A stretch of DNA of 64,000 nt, from the NCBI GenBank assembly GCA_024867545.1, contig JANFNE010000020.1:372001-436000 (forward strand), read 5' to 3'. The notes below the pieces were generated by a model. It was not told the DNA's origin. It made no database searches and saw only the letters and a list, made by a program, of their open reading frames with translations. Shown one piece after another: positions 33,028 to 46,269 of the stretch. The first letter of the stretch is position 1; the number at the start of each line of letters is the position of its first letter. The translations under genes and the position numbers were made by a program. This DNA comes from Phytopythium helicoides. Taxonomy: Eukaryota; Oomycota; Peronosporomycetes; Pythiales; Pythiaceae.

Positions 33028-36000
33028 ATGATCTACGAGGCGCTCGAGCAGCTGCTGGGAGAGCTGCTGGTCGACGTGCAGGAGCACAACGTCGCCTTCT
33101 CGCTCGGCGACCTCTTTGGTGCGAACGGTTGGGGCATCCACAGCCACTCGCAGCGATGATTGACGGACTCGATGCCGCTGCAATAGAGGCCAGTCACTTC
33201 CGGCTGCAAGATGTGTTTCTTAAGACCGAGGTGAGTGCAGAGCTTACCTGCGAGGGTGGGAGAGGCTCCCCGTATTGACCCTTCGTTGTAGACTATCAAC
33301 AGACTGCAGCTCCCGCTGGCGTTGGCGGCGGGGTACATCGGAGACCTCAAGATCGAGGGACTTGTTGGGGCTGTAACCGGCGCTCCGCTCACGCTCCGAG
33401 TGAGCAATGTGTGTCTAGTCCTTCGCCATGCCGAAGTCGAATGGGACAACGAGCTCCTGCTGCGTTTCGCCAAAGAGTTTGCAATCGCCCTCTGGCAAAG
33501 CGTGCTTGTACCTGCGTTCGATGGAAAGCCAACCGCCACCAGCAGCAACAGCTCAGCATTTATCTCTCCAGGAAAATGGATTGCGGTAATGCATTTGTGT
33601 ATTAGCTTTGCTTAGGCCTCAGTGAATCAACCTTATTGTCTTTGTGCAGAACCGCGTTCAGACTGCTCTCACGGACATGACGGTCACGATGGAAAACATC
33701 CACGTCCGTGTCGAGGTGGATGATGGATCTTCTTGTATCTGGTTATCATGCAAGCACTCTAATCGTGGCCATGGATATGTAGAGCTCATATAAGGAAGCA
33801 CCCCTCGCATATGGTCTGCATATTCCTGTAAGGGGACTGAGCGGCAATCTGAATCTGCAAGTAGCAAGCTAACTAATGACAATTCTGTAGATACTTCGGC
33901 TCAATACGAGAGCTCCAGAAGACCAGATTCTTCACCGACGGCAACAAGTTGGTGTCGAGTATCCAAATGCAAATGGTACGATCTCCAAGCTAGCTAGCGC
34001 TTGAAAATCCAGCATTCTACTGCCAGTTGTCTGCTGAGCGTTATTGGGTCGAGCCATTCAAACCATCCGCCATGAGATCGTCGTACCAACGCCTGCGAGA
34101 GTGCGTATTACGAGGTCTACCGCGAAAGTTTCTCCGCGACGTTTGTTCAGCGTCAGTGGTTTGGCTCAAACTCGACATTCATCGCCGCCTAGACCCTCAC
34201 ACGGGAGCCATGACTGGGTTTGCGCTCGGTGCCGTCGATATTGTTACGGAGGGTCTCCGAGTCGAGATCGAGTTGGAACAGCTCGGTGCACTTGTAGGAG
34301 AGCTTGATTTACTCCAAGCGTTCCAAGTTCGTCAAATTATGAGCCACTGGCGTCCAAGCGCAATTGATCGTGCAAGGACCATTCCGCCATCAGCTGCAGT
34401 TCGTCCCGATGCCTTGTTCCCCATTCCGACCATCGATATAGCAAAGCTCATAGTACAATCAGGTACTCACAAAGCGTCGAAAGAGTGGCTACGGGGCATG
34501 TGGCGCTACGCTGCTCGGTGCATTCTACTCCAACGCCGCAAAGGTGACGTCCGTCGCATTCGTCTATTCAATGAATTGCACCAAAAAAGGCAGAGTCACT
34601 ACGAACAACAGCGAGAGCGAAATAACCAACGCGACAGGTACATTCAGCTATATTCGCGCAGCTTAACTCCGTCAGCCCTCGAGCATGTTCTTCGAGGACG
34701 AGCCGCGTTGTTATCAAATCTGAAGAGTCCAAAACGTGCCACAGCAAGCGGGGTCGAGCAATCCTTGCCGACAGGTCCCATCTCGGATTCATCAATTATT
34801 TTGCCCGACCTCACACCACTGACGCTGGATGAGAAATGGGAGCTGTCCGATCTGGTTTGGAAACTTCCGTATACGATCAGCGTATCTATCGAGCGATGGC
34901 TGATCATGCACTTCGATTAGAGTACGGGAAACGATCAGCACCTCCTTCTCCAGGACGGAAAATATCATGGTCAGCAACCGAGAACACACATTCAGTCAGC
35001 ACAAAAGAAACAGTCTCACAAGGCACTTCGCCCCCGCCATCGCCGCCAAAACCCGAAGGTTTTCCAGTGGACTTTGTTGCTAATCACCACCGCATTACTC
35101 GCAGTGCGACAGAAACCGCCATGGGCATCTCACCAAGTACCTCGCCGCCTTTGATCCGTGTTCATGCAGCGTCTACGTCTGCACTCATCGGTGATCGAAC
35201 TGCTCGCGCGCACAGTTCACCCACAATTCGCCCCTCCAAGACCAAAAAAGCTCGTGCACCAATCTCAAAGCAAGCATGGTTTCAGCAAACTTTTTTCCCC
35301 AAGTCGATCACATCGAACTCACAATTCCCACTAGTGAATTGGAGTCTTGGGGCTATCTCTTTTACTTTTTACCGTACGAAACTCCCTACAGATTTGTATT
35401 CCGTGGATTCACTAAACGTAGCTCGAGTAACAACTCACCTACCCGAGGTCGTAGAGGACGAAGTGGACGAGGATGGGAACACGACGGGCAGAGCTAACTG
35501 TGATGCATTACTAGAGTTTCGAGTAGAGAGTTGCAGTGGTGCCGTGCTTATCACAAAGACTCCAACGCTTCGTGCGCTCGTTGAGCTTCGACTGGGTCTC
35601 GTACATGGAACTCTACTCAATCGCAGCCAGCAGCTAAGGGAGCGAGGCTCTCGCCGGTCCAATGTTGACGGATCATCGTCGTCGATGCGTGTTGGTGCAC
35701 GACGTCGGAATTGGATCTCAACCGACTACATTCGCGATCCTGCGGATGGATTTTTCTATATTGGTCTAAAGTACAATGCCAAAGAACTTCCAGCGGTGGC
35801 TTCAACTTCCCTTCTAGCGTGCGACACTGATGAATGGGATATCAAGGGTCGTGTTTGTGTGGGCACGATAAATGTTGAGTACAACGATGAATTCACGTCG
35901 CGATCATCAACTCAGAAAGATTCAATGCCGTCATATTCGTCAGTTCTCCAAGACGTTTATACGCATTGTACCGAATTCCTTTCGAGCGTACGCCGAAAGG

Positions 36001-36606
36001 AGGCAACACCATGGGCATTTGCGAGTGGGGAAAAGAATCTAGAAAACAACCCCGCATCGGCATCAGCACCCATGGACTTCATGACAGTCGTGGGGAAATG
36101 GAGCGAAGCTGAGCGTATGCGTGCACTTCAGTATGCCAAGCGTACACGTTTCCTAAACGCGTTACTGCTTCATGCGTCCATGTTTGAAGTCGACCTCGGA
36201 GGTCTGCAACTAACAGTAACGATGCCAACTGTAAGAATTCAGACCTCACTTCCGCTTGGTCGTGTGGGTGCAAATGTTCAGCATATGGGAGCTGAAGAGG
36301 TCCAATTAGAGATCGCGCCGACGATACTCAAACTACAAAATAGGCCGCTGCTTGACGAATGTCTAATTGAAGCTGGAGGTATTCGTGCAGTGTTTCACTC
36401 AACCAAACAAGGCCGCGCTGCTGCCGTCCAGCTTCTCGCCCAGAAGATCGGTGGTAAGTAATTCGCTTGTAGCTAGCTTGGCTTATATTTCGTCTATTCT
36501 CCTACTTCATGTTGAAATAGCCAGATATACGGTTGGTTTGCTTCTCTCTGCTTCTTGCTTGTTGTTTCCGATACTACTTGACCCTCCCGTTACGGCTTAC
36601 CATTGA
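33028..36606 (+). CDS. VPS13/chorein-like (bridge-like lipid transfer) protein, short form
   Basis: VPS13-family proteins form lipid-conducting grooves at membrane contact sites. The start at 33028 gives MIYEALEQLLGELLVDVQEH. The next exons read FRLQDVFLKTE and INRLQLPLALAAGYIGDLKI, the pattern of a chorein N-terminal domain. A later exon gives TDMTVTMENIHVRVE, typical of the family. The large part (34027-34920) has WLRGMWRYAARCILLQRRKG then RDRYIQLYSRSLTPSALEHV, as in VPS13 helices. The reading frame must shift near 34855-34880, where only a 26-nt GT-AG stretch could act as an intron, so an indel is possible. The final exon begins after the donor at 36454 and ends with a hydrophobic segment (TVGLLLSASCLLFPILL). 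About 1,000 residues is far shorter than VPS13. The exon model at 33700-34030 is uncertain. Confidence 0.6.
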
Positions 36607-38246
36607 TGTGTTTCTATCGTGAAGTGGGCTTGCTGCCATCTTGTTGCGTGCTATTCGGCCTTTCAACGTCACTCGAGATAAGCTGCGACGCAACACCTCT
36701 TCTTCGTTCGGCGAGAAGTCAACACATTGGCTGCTAATACGCACACTGAACGATGTTGGCTCGAGAACAGGGACAGATCGGCTCGCACGAAGGCGGTTGA
36801 TCACCATTGGTGATGAGAATTTGCCTAATGTCGAGCTCCGCTCAGCTACTAGCTCGTTAATGGACTTATTGGTGTCGCCGTTGCCATGCATGATCTGCTC
36901 CCATTTTTCCTGGTGCGGTTGGTCGTAGAAATACCGGTTAACGTGCACACCCTGGTTGTAGGCGCACTCAAGTACCTCGGTAAGGGTATCAACAGTAACT
37001 TGCTCAGTGTCATTGTCCAAATCGCTGTGGGCGGACAATGAGTCTTGCCCTGACTGTGGTTCGGATACTATAGCACAGTTGTTAGGTACCGCTGGCTCGC
37101 ATGAAATTAGCAAAACGGAAAACGCTCCTACATACCATTTGATGACTGAGGGCTGAGGATCCGACTCATCGTGACACTCACCACCGGTTTTCTAGCACTT
37201 GCAAATCCCCCACGAGCTTCTACAATCGGTCCATCTCGCTCTGCTTCCATGATGAAAGTCTTGCCACTTTTTCCGCTAGATCCCTGAGACGCATGTGCCA
37301 GGGGAACAATGATTGGGCCGGGACGACCCCCAGCCATTATCTCCTGTACACTCAGCTTGCGACGAGATTTTGGCTGGCGTTGCTGCCGAAGTGCGGAGCG
37401 AGCAGCTTTGCTTTGCTGAACCCTTGTGATCCGTCCTAGGGTCTCTTGGAGAAACACTACATAGTCATTGAGTCGGTTGGATGTTGTCATCTAAAACAAA
37501 ACATCTAGGTTAGCATAGATGGTTGTATTTGAACAACAATGATGATTGACGCACAAGGTGTGCAAGAATGAAAAGTAGCCGAAAGAATTCATCTTTCGAA
37601 AGTGGTGGCTCCTTGGGGCTCCATTTGGTCCAGCCTCCACGCACGATCATAGAAACCGAGTTCTTGTGGATGTTCTCTGTTTTAGCCTCCACCAGAACAG
37701 TGGCAAGGTCGTAAAACACCGTGCGCAGCTGTCCAACAAGCAGCGAGGCAAGTCATTGATTGTCATTGTTCGTGTAAGAGGTGTGGGCTCGCTCACCTAC
37801 CTGGTCCTGATCGAGAGTCTTACTGCCACGTGCGTACATGTGCCACCTATTCATACAAGAACTAGACAGTAAATGGCCGAAGTGATCCACTCGAGCGCTA
37901 CTGTGCCTTACCACCGCTCAAGGCACTTTTCGATAGAAGGGAGCTGCACCATGAAGTCAATGTCGAGCTGTGTGTCGTCTACAAAGCGTACAAGCTCTTC
38001 CACCCGCAGAGAACGTGCGAATGGACTTTTGACAAACTTGGCACTCACGTCGTATTCAGCCTGAGCGATTGCCTCGGCACGTTTGGCATGCTGCCGTTTC
38101 CAGTCATCCACAACGCGGAGCGCGCTCACGAAGTGAGGCATAGATGTTCGCATTGAGTACATGGCGACTGGTGGTCGCATACGACTTCTTCGAGATGATG
38201 AAGATGACTCCTCGTCTCGCTGCGAAGATGAAGCTCGCTCCTCCAT
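36574..38246 (-). CDS. Unknown protein, multi-exon
   Basis: I do not recognise a family. Exons join as follows: 38246 down to about 37915 (start MEERASSSQRDEESSSSSRR, then HFVSALRVVDDWKRQHAKRA); a tiny exon near 37810 (CKTLDQDQ); then LRTVFYDLATVLVEAKTENI through the EF-hand-like KDEFFRLLFILAHL; then an exon from 37490 (MTTSNRLNDYVVFLQETLGR); and a last exon ending at 36574. The protein would be helical, with a Ser-rich start and basic middle region (QRQPKSRRKLS). There is no signal peptide or membrane helix. Its 3' coding end overlaps the convergent VPS13-like gene by about 33 bp if both models are right. Function cannot be stated. Confidence 0.55.
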
Positions 38247-38335
38247 CCCGGATCAATCAATTGCGGAACCTTGCGACCAGAGCCAGAGAGCTTTATTTTT
38301 CGCTCGCTATTTCAATCTGTGTTGCGTATTTGACA

Positions 38336-41300
38336 TTATCCGTTCATTCCACCGCTCCAGCTACCTCGTCCATCTGCATTGAAACTCTGCGCGTTGTTGC
38401 GAAAGCGGGGGTCTCGAGGGTTACGGCCGCCTCCTCTTCCTGGTATCGATGCATCGGGCGGCGGCGGGTAGAAAGATTGTGGCGGAGGTGGCGGCGGCGG
38501 TGGAATGTGGCCCCCTCCATGCATTCCCGCTGGCTGCATTTGCATCGCCGGTGGTGCGCTTTCAAATCCTCTTCCCCTCACAAATGAGCGCGGGTCCTGC
38601 CCAGGATGGTGCGTCGGAACCATGCCAACAGGTGGTTGGTGCCATGCGCCTCCTCCTGGTGGCACAGCATTTGCGTGGTAAGGCTGCGGAGGAATGTAAG
38701 CGTCGGCCATACCTCGGCCTCGACCTGAACCTTGGCTGCCACGTCCACCTCTTTGACTTCCCGATCGTCGACCTCCTCTTCCTCGTCCATCACCGCTGGA
38801 TGGTCGTCCTCCGCGACCTTGTCCCCTCCAGCCCTGACCTTGTAGTAGCGCAGCATCGCTTACACCTTCTCGACAAGAAAAAAAAAAGAAGTGGTTCTAC
38901 GTCAGTGCGGCAACGTACACCCTCATCGAAGAAGAAACATACCTTGACCTAGATGTGGATATGGCTGCTGAGAAGCACCAAAGGGGGCACCGACTGCAGG
39001 TGAGGAACGGAAGTGTGACATCGGAGAGCTGCTACGTTTCCTTGCGTCTCTTGTATGCCTTGCTTCACTTGGCCGCTCCATCGGCTGGAGTGTGATAAGG
39101 TTACACGTAGGATTCTCTACGTGCACCACACAGCGGCTATTGTGTGCGTGGTCGAGCAGAGCCGACCACGGCTTTGATGAACGAAGTGTAGCCTCACTGC
39201 CAATCACATAACACGCGAACTTGGCGCGAGTCAAGGCGACGTTCATACGCCGAATGTCGTTCAAGAAACCAACGCCAGCTCGAGGATCCGCTCGCACAGT
39301 CGACACTGTTCGTAGGCGCATGGATTAGATTATGCTGCACAAGATCGTCATCGACTTCGGCAGGTACTTACATATGATAATGTCCTTTTCGCGGCCTTGA
39401 AATCCGTCGACAGTGTTGATTTCAACTTCCGAATCGTAACGATCTCCGAGAGCTCGTCGAAAGCGGTTTCGGAGTTCATCCATTTGCTGACTGTAGGGAG
39501 TGATCATGCCAACTTTTCCCGCAACAGCATCCGGGGGACACGACTTCTTCAGGGTAAGATACAAGTTCACGGCCAGTTCGGCCTCCCCGATGTTCATCCG
39601 AGAGACCGACTTGGTTGATGACTCTCGACTGCTCAGCAAATTCCAGAACACGAGCGGGGTAAACGCAGGACCAAGGTGATGATAGGGTTTGTTGTATCCT
39701 TCGCTCTTCACGTTGTCACCATCCTGGAGCTTCCCCTCATAGAAGTAGTGCCGAGGAAAGTCAGAAATCATGGGGTGGCTAGAATTCGCACACACATTTA
39801 GATATGAGATTTCAAGCTGAAAACATTACTCATAAAAATCGGCACCCACCTTCGGTACTGGGTACGAAGCATATGCACAGGATGACCGCATGTCTCGAGT
39901 CGCTCAAACAAACTGCGCTCGTACAATGACTGGCCGCCCGTGCGTGAGAAAACTGTTGCCGACAGCTGCTGTGGATCGCCCACGAGAACACACTGCCGAC
40001 TTCCAAATCTGCATGGTCATCCAAACCTAGTTAGCAATATCACGTGACAATTTATTGAACCTGGTGACGTACTTCATAGGGATGATTGTGGATAGCTCAA
40101 CAGCTTGCGCTGCCTCGTCCACAACCAATACATCATAGCGAGAACTTGCGTCCAGTGCCGCAACACCGGCGCTACTCAACGTCGTAAACACAATATGCGC
40201 CGTATCCAAGAACGAGACCTCGAGTGACTGCCGAGTCGTTGCACTGAGTTTACCGCGGTCACCCACCATTTTCCGAGCAAATTCATAGCGCTGAAGCTCC
40301 AACTTGACCTGCAGAAAGGAAAATTTTGAGCAGACGATTTCGATACCTGATTCTCCATCACACCACATACCTCCGACAGTTTCTCCAGACAACCATTGAT
40401 TTGCTGTGCGACTGCTCGATACTCTTGGTACTTCGTGTAATCAATCTCAACGTGATTTACACCAGATGCGGCTTCAGTTGCCGGTGGAGCCTGGGGTGTT
40501 GGTGACAACGGCATTACCATCGGAGATGACGGGCGCGAATCACTCGGGGGAGGCGGGGGCGGAGGAGACAACGGAGGTGGAGGTGGAGGTGAGAGTGGCG
40601 GAGGTGGTGGTGGAGACATTGGAAAATCTTCGTCATTTGGGGCGTTGACGTTCAAGGCCGAGCTATTCGTATTCACAGTGAGAATTTCTTCCCTTGGTGG
40701 AGTAGGTGGGGCAGGTGGAGCTGGTGGAGTAGATGGCGCAGATGGCGCAGGTCCAGCAGGTGGGGCTGGCTCGGTAACCGCTGAGTCTTCGACTTTGGGC
40801 TCGATCTTTTCAGTTGAAGTCGGTTGTGGTAGTGGTTCATCTATATCGCTCTCATCGTCATTATCTTCGCATGATTCAGCGGCGGCTGGTAACACAGGGA
40901 CTTCTTCGATTGCGTCAGATGAATCAGCAGTTTCTGGAACATCTGGTTCTTCTACAACCGGGCCGACTGGAACACTGGTTTCCGTTTGAGTCGGAAGAGG
41001 CTCATCTTCATCAGTGCTGCTGCTGTCGTCAAGGAATGCACTAAATGCCTTGCCGCTTTCTTGTGCACTGAAAGAACCCGAGACATCGGTCAAGCTATCT
41101 CCGTATGTAGGAAATTCTTCATCTTCCTCGTCCTCATCATCTTCCAGATGAGCTGAAGAATAGCTACTCCAGCCAGAAGTTGCGGGCATACCATTCGAAG
41201 GTGACGGTGGTGGCGGTGGGCCTGGGGACCACTTGGGGGATGGAGGGGCTTCGCCTGGGGGAGACGATACTGGAGGTGGTGGAGGGGAGAGGGGAGGTGG

Positions 41301-43695
41301 AGGAGGTGGAGACTGCACGTCTTCACTGTTTAGATCGAGCGCCTGAAGTGGCGGCTGCGGTTGCGGTTGTTGAGTCTGCTGCAGAGGTGGCTGTGGCTGA
41401 ATCTGAGCAGCAAGTGCTGCTACTGGGTCACGCTCGATCCAGCCCACAATCTGGCGCAAATGCTCTCGAAGATTCACTGCATCGCGTTCGATCTTTCACG
41501 AGCAAACTACGTCTTAGTTGGTGCAAAGCAGGCTTGGTTGAATGCAGCTACTTACATTGGAGACCTCATAGCGAAGCCTCAAGATGTTGTTCTCCAACAC
41601 GTCTACCGGCTGACTGCAGATTTGGTCGACCATGTCTTCTAGACCGACACTTCGCACGCTCGCACTCTACAGCAATACCACAATCGATTAAATTATGCTA
41701 GGATCAGCATCGTTACACAATAAAGAGTTACGTACCATTCCACGACCGACCCGAATAATTTTGGGGAAGTATCGGCGGCCCTCGCCGTCACAGAACCCCT
41801 CCTCAATCACCTTGGCAACAATATTATCAACAGCTGCATTTGATGGTGCTGTGACCTAAACGAGTTTTTGGGGGTAAGCGTACGAATGATCCGACCACGT
41901 GAAATAGATATTGTCGACAGCTTACCAAAATATGCGGCTTCTCATTTCCGATTGCTGCCCACGCTTTGTTAGTTTCGTGATCTGGTCTTCGAGCGACTTC
42001 TAGAACTGCATTATAGTACCGGCTGTACTCACGCAAATGAAGCGAGTTCAGCAAGCCTTTGAGTGTGGTTGTTTTACCCGTTCCTGGTGGGCCCTTGATG
42101 AGTGTAAAGCCATCCGACGTAGCAGCCGCAGTAATAGCCTCTAATTGCGACTCATTGAACGATCGAGTAAGCCAGCGAACGTATTCAATTCCAAGCGAGT
42201 CCAGTCGCATTGATCCTGCCTTGTGATGCCCCGATAGAATAAGTGGCATCAACTGATAGTCTCGGCAGTCGCAAAGCGCTCGGAACTCGCGCACACTCGT
42301 AATTAGGTTGTTGAGCTTGAATAAGTATAGGTTTTCCTCTTGGTCCACTGTACTCCATGCTGTACTGAGCACCGACATGATTAGTCCTTCACGAGAGGAC
42401 TTTGGGCTTGAAATGATGCCCAAGACACCTTTGGGGGGCTCAGAGTCCTCTCTATCACCACCATACTTGTCCTTTGCGTGGCTTTTGCCACGCCCAGATG
42501 ATGATGAGCTGAGGGCCTTGCTGAAATAGTTGAGATCAGGAGTGATCAGCACCAAGTCATTTGCATAGAGTCCATCCAAGATCGCCTTGGATGGATTGCG
42601 CTTCGGTAGCATCGCTGATTGCTTCTTGAAATCGAGGCGAACTTTCGACGTCTTGGAAGCAAAGCTGGCAGAACCGAGCACAGTTGCCGTTATCATCGCC
42701 GCCTTGGGTTGGTCTGTGGTAACACTGTTGATTGTTTGAGCCTGCACTTCCTCTAAAGCCAATGGCTTCCACACGGAAAAGTAGTGGTCGTATGAATCGA
42801 ACTGGCTCGGCACCTTGGCAATTTCGACTTCTCCTTCCTCTGATCCATCGTTCGCCTCGCTGAAGTCGTATTCTTTCAAGGATTCACGCCGCAAGGCATC
42901 GAAAAACATTCCACTCGAGAATTTCATTAGAGAAGTGCGTAAGAGTGTTGTTCGTCGTGGATGAAGACAGAGCTGAAGACTGGACTGCATTTGGGAGAGA
43001 CTCTGGTATCTTTGGAACTGCGACAAATCCAACCTCACACTCGTCAGTAATCTATTAGCATCGCTCCAAAATGAAAGTTGAGCATTTCCTTTACCGCGTT
43101 GGTGCTGCTTGGTTGGTCTACGGTGGGCATCAGGAAGCTCGCTAGTAGCTGGTTGCTTCGCGGACCCCGAGCTAGCCTTTTGCTGCAGGGTTCTTCGATA
43201 CTGCACTGTCACTAGCATCTTCACGTTTTACAGTTTTGACGCGTTCAATTTTCTCTTCCACATCTTGATGGAGTTTGGGACGCTTCGTGCCAGGACGCGA
43301 CTGCTGCGAGCGCTCGCGGATTCGGCTCATTACTTCACGAGCCTTCGATAGATTACCTGGAATGGAGGGCAGCTTCTCTTGCTTAACTCGAGTTTTGGCT
43401 TGCACATCTTCTTCCGATGAGTCGCTAGACGACACTTGAAGCCGGCGCTTGGATGTGCGAGTTCCCGACTTTTTGTCGGGGTGCCTCTTCTTCAGAAAAG
43501 TCTGAGTCCGAGGAATGGTTGTCTTCCTCCTCTTCCTCCTCGTCGATGCCACCATCGACTTGCGCTGGTTTCCACTCCTCCTCCGCATCATCCTGCATTG
43601 ATACAACAACGTTGGGTACATCATTTTACTTTTACGAGCATGACGAAGCGCGGCGCGCTCACCTTCCGCACTTGATCAGCGTGGCGTGCGATCAT
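38336..43695 (-). CDS. Sen1/senataxin-like superfamily 1 RNA/DNA helicase
   Basis: Resolves R-loops and terminates RNA polymerase II transcription in this family. The start at 43695 (MIARHADQVRK) precedes an acidic then basic, Ser-rich N-terminal region. Helicase motifs occur in order on the minus strand: Q-like NESQLEAI, motif I GPPGTGKTTT (about 42080), motif II VVDEAAQA (about 40110), motif III GDPQQLSATVFSR (about 39970), VEINTVDGFQGREKDIII (about 39390) and motif VI RMNVALTRAKF (about 39230). A long Pro/Asp/Glu-rich segment (40440-41400) sits between motifs I and II. The C-terminus is Pro/Gly/Arg-rich with RGGGRNPRDPRF. Many short introns are present. Frame joins near 43480 (an A-run) and 43190 are not cleanly explained by introns and may be indels. 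UPF1/IGHMBP2-type relatives are less likely given the PQQLSATV and DGFQGRE contexts. Confidence 0.85.
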
Positions 43696-44396
43696 CTCCG
43701 AGATGCGCCCGCTCCGCTTCGAACTAGCCGCTGCGGCTTCAATCCTCGTCGACCGCCGCATACTTCAGCGCACCTTCCCCTTCTGCTTCGTTTGCAGCTT
43801 CGCGCCTTCAGTCCACGCAGCTCACACCACTCCCAGGCAGCTCAATCCGCTCTCAGCCGTGTCCAGCTACTTCCCCGCCACTCCGCAGCCGCAGATGAGC
43901 GCTTTCAGCGTAATTTTCCCGGCTCGGCGCGATTCCAGCAGCGGCCCGATGCGCGCGAGAAAGGCGGCTCGTTCTCGGCCCACAGGCGTCGCCAGGAGCT
44001 CGGAGAGAGCGCAAACGCAGCGCGAGGACGTCGGGGAGGCGCTCGCGCGGGTCAGTCGGGCACCTGCGGTCGGCCCTGGGCGCGCGCGCTGCCGGAAGAA
44101 GAAGCTTGGACTTGAGCCCTCGGTCGCGAATTGGGCATTGGCGTTCCGTTCGTTCAAAGTCGCAGCTCGCGCGGACCGGTCGCGCAGCGAGCGACCTTCG
44201 CGCGACATTGCAGCGAAAACGCCTTGTGATTGGGAGGAAGCGATATGATTGGGCGCAAATGTGTCCTGAACGTGCTTCCATTGGCCAAAAATCGATAGAC
44301 GGCACTTCAACTGCCACGGATACAGCACCTACGTACGTGGCGACCAATCCGCCATGACGCGCATCACCGCCGCCCTTCTCGTCCCCGCGTGACGTT
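43696..44396. other. Intergenic region between helicase and kinase genes
   Basis: About 700 bp. A plus frame at 43703-44248 and overlapping minus frames are open because of GC bias. Their Arg/Ala/Ser-rich products show no domain. It holds the helicase promoter. Confidence 0.4.
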
Positions 44397-46108
<1,712 letters not shown>

Positions 46109-46269
46109 GTTGACGCTCGGCAGGAAGAAACGGATGTGTTTTGTTTTGCCCCATGGACAGTGCGAAAAAAGATCGACCGCGATTATTTTTCGAATCTTTC
46201 AAATATACAACCAACCATCATTGATTCGAAAGCAGACATACAACGCGCAAGGTAAAGTGATGGGCCTGC

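Noticed and set aside
43703..44248. Plus frame of 181 codons between helicase and kinase
   Set aside because: Arg/Ala-rich, no domain, several overlapping frames on both strands at the same place.
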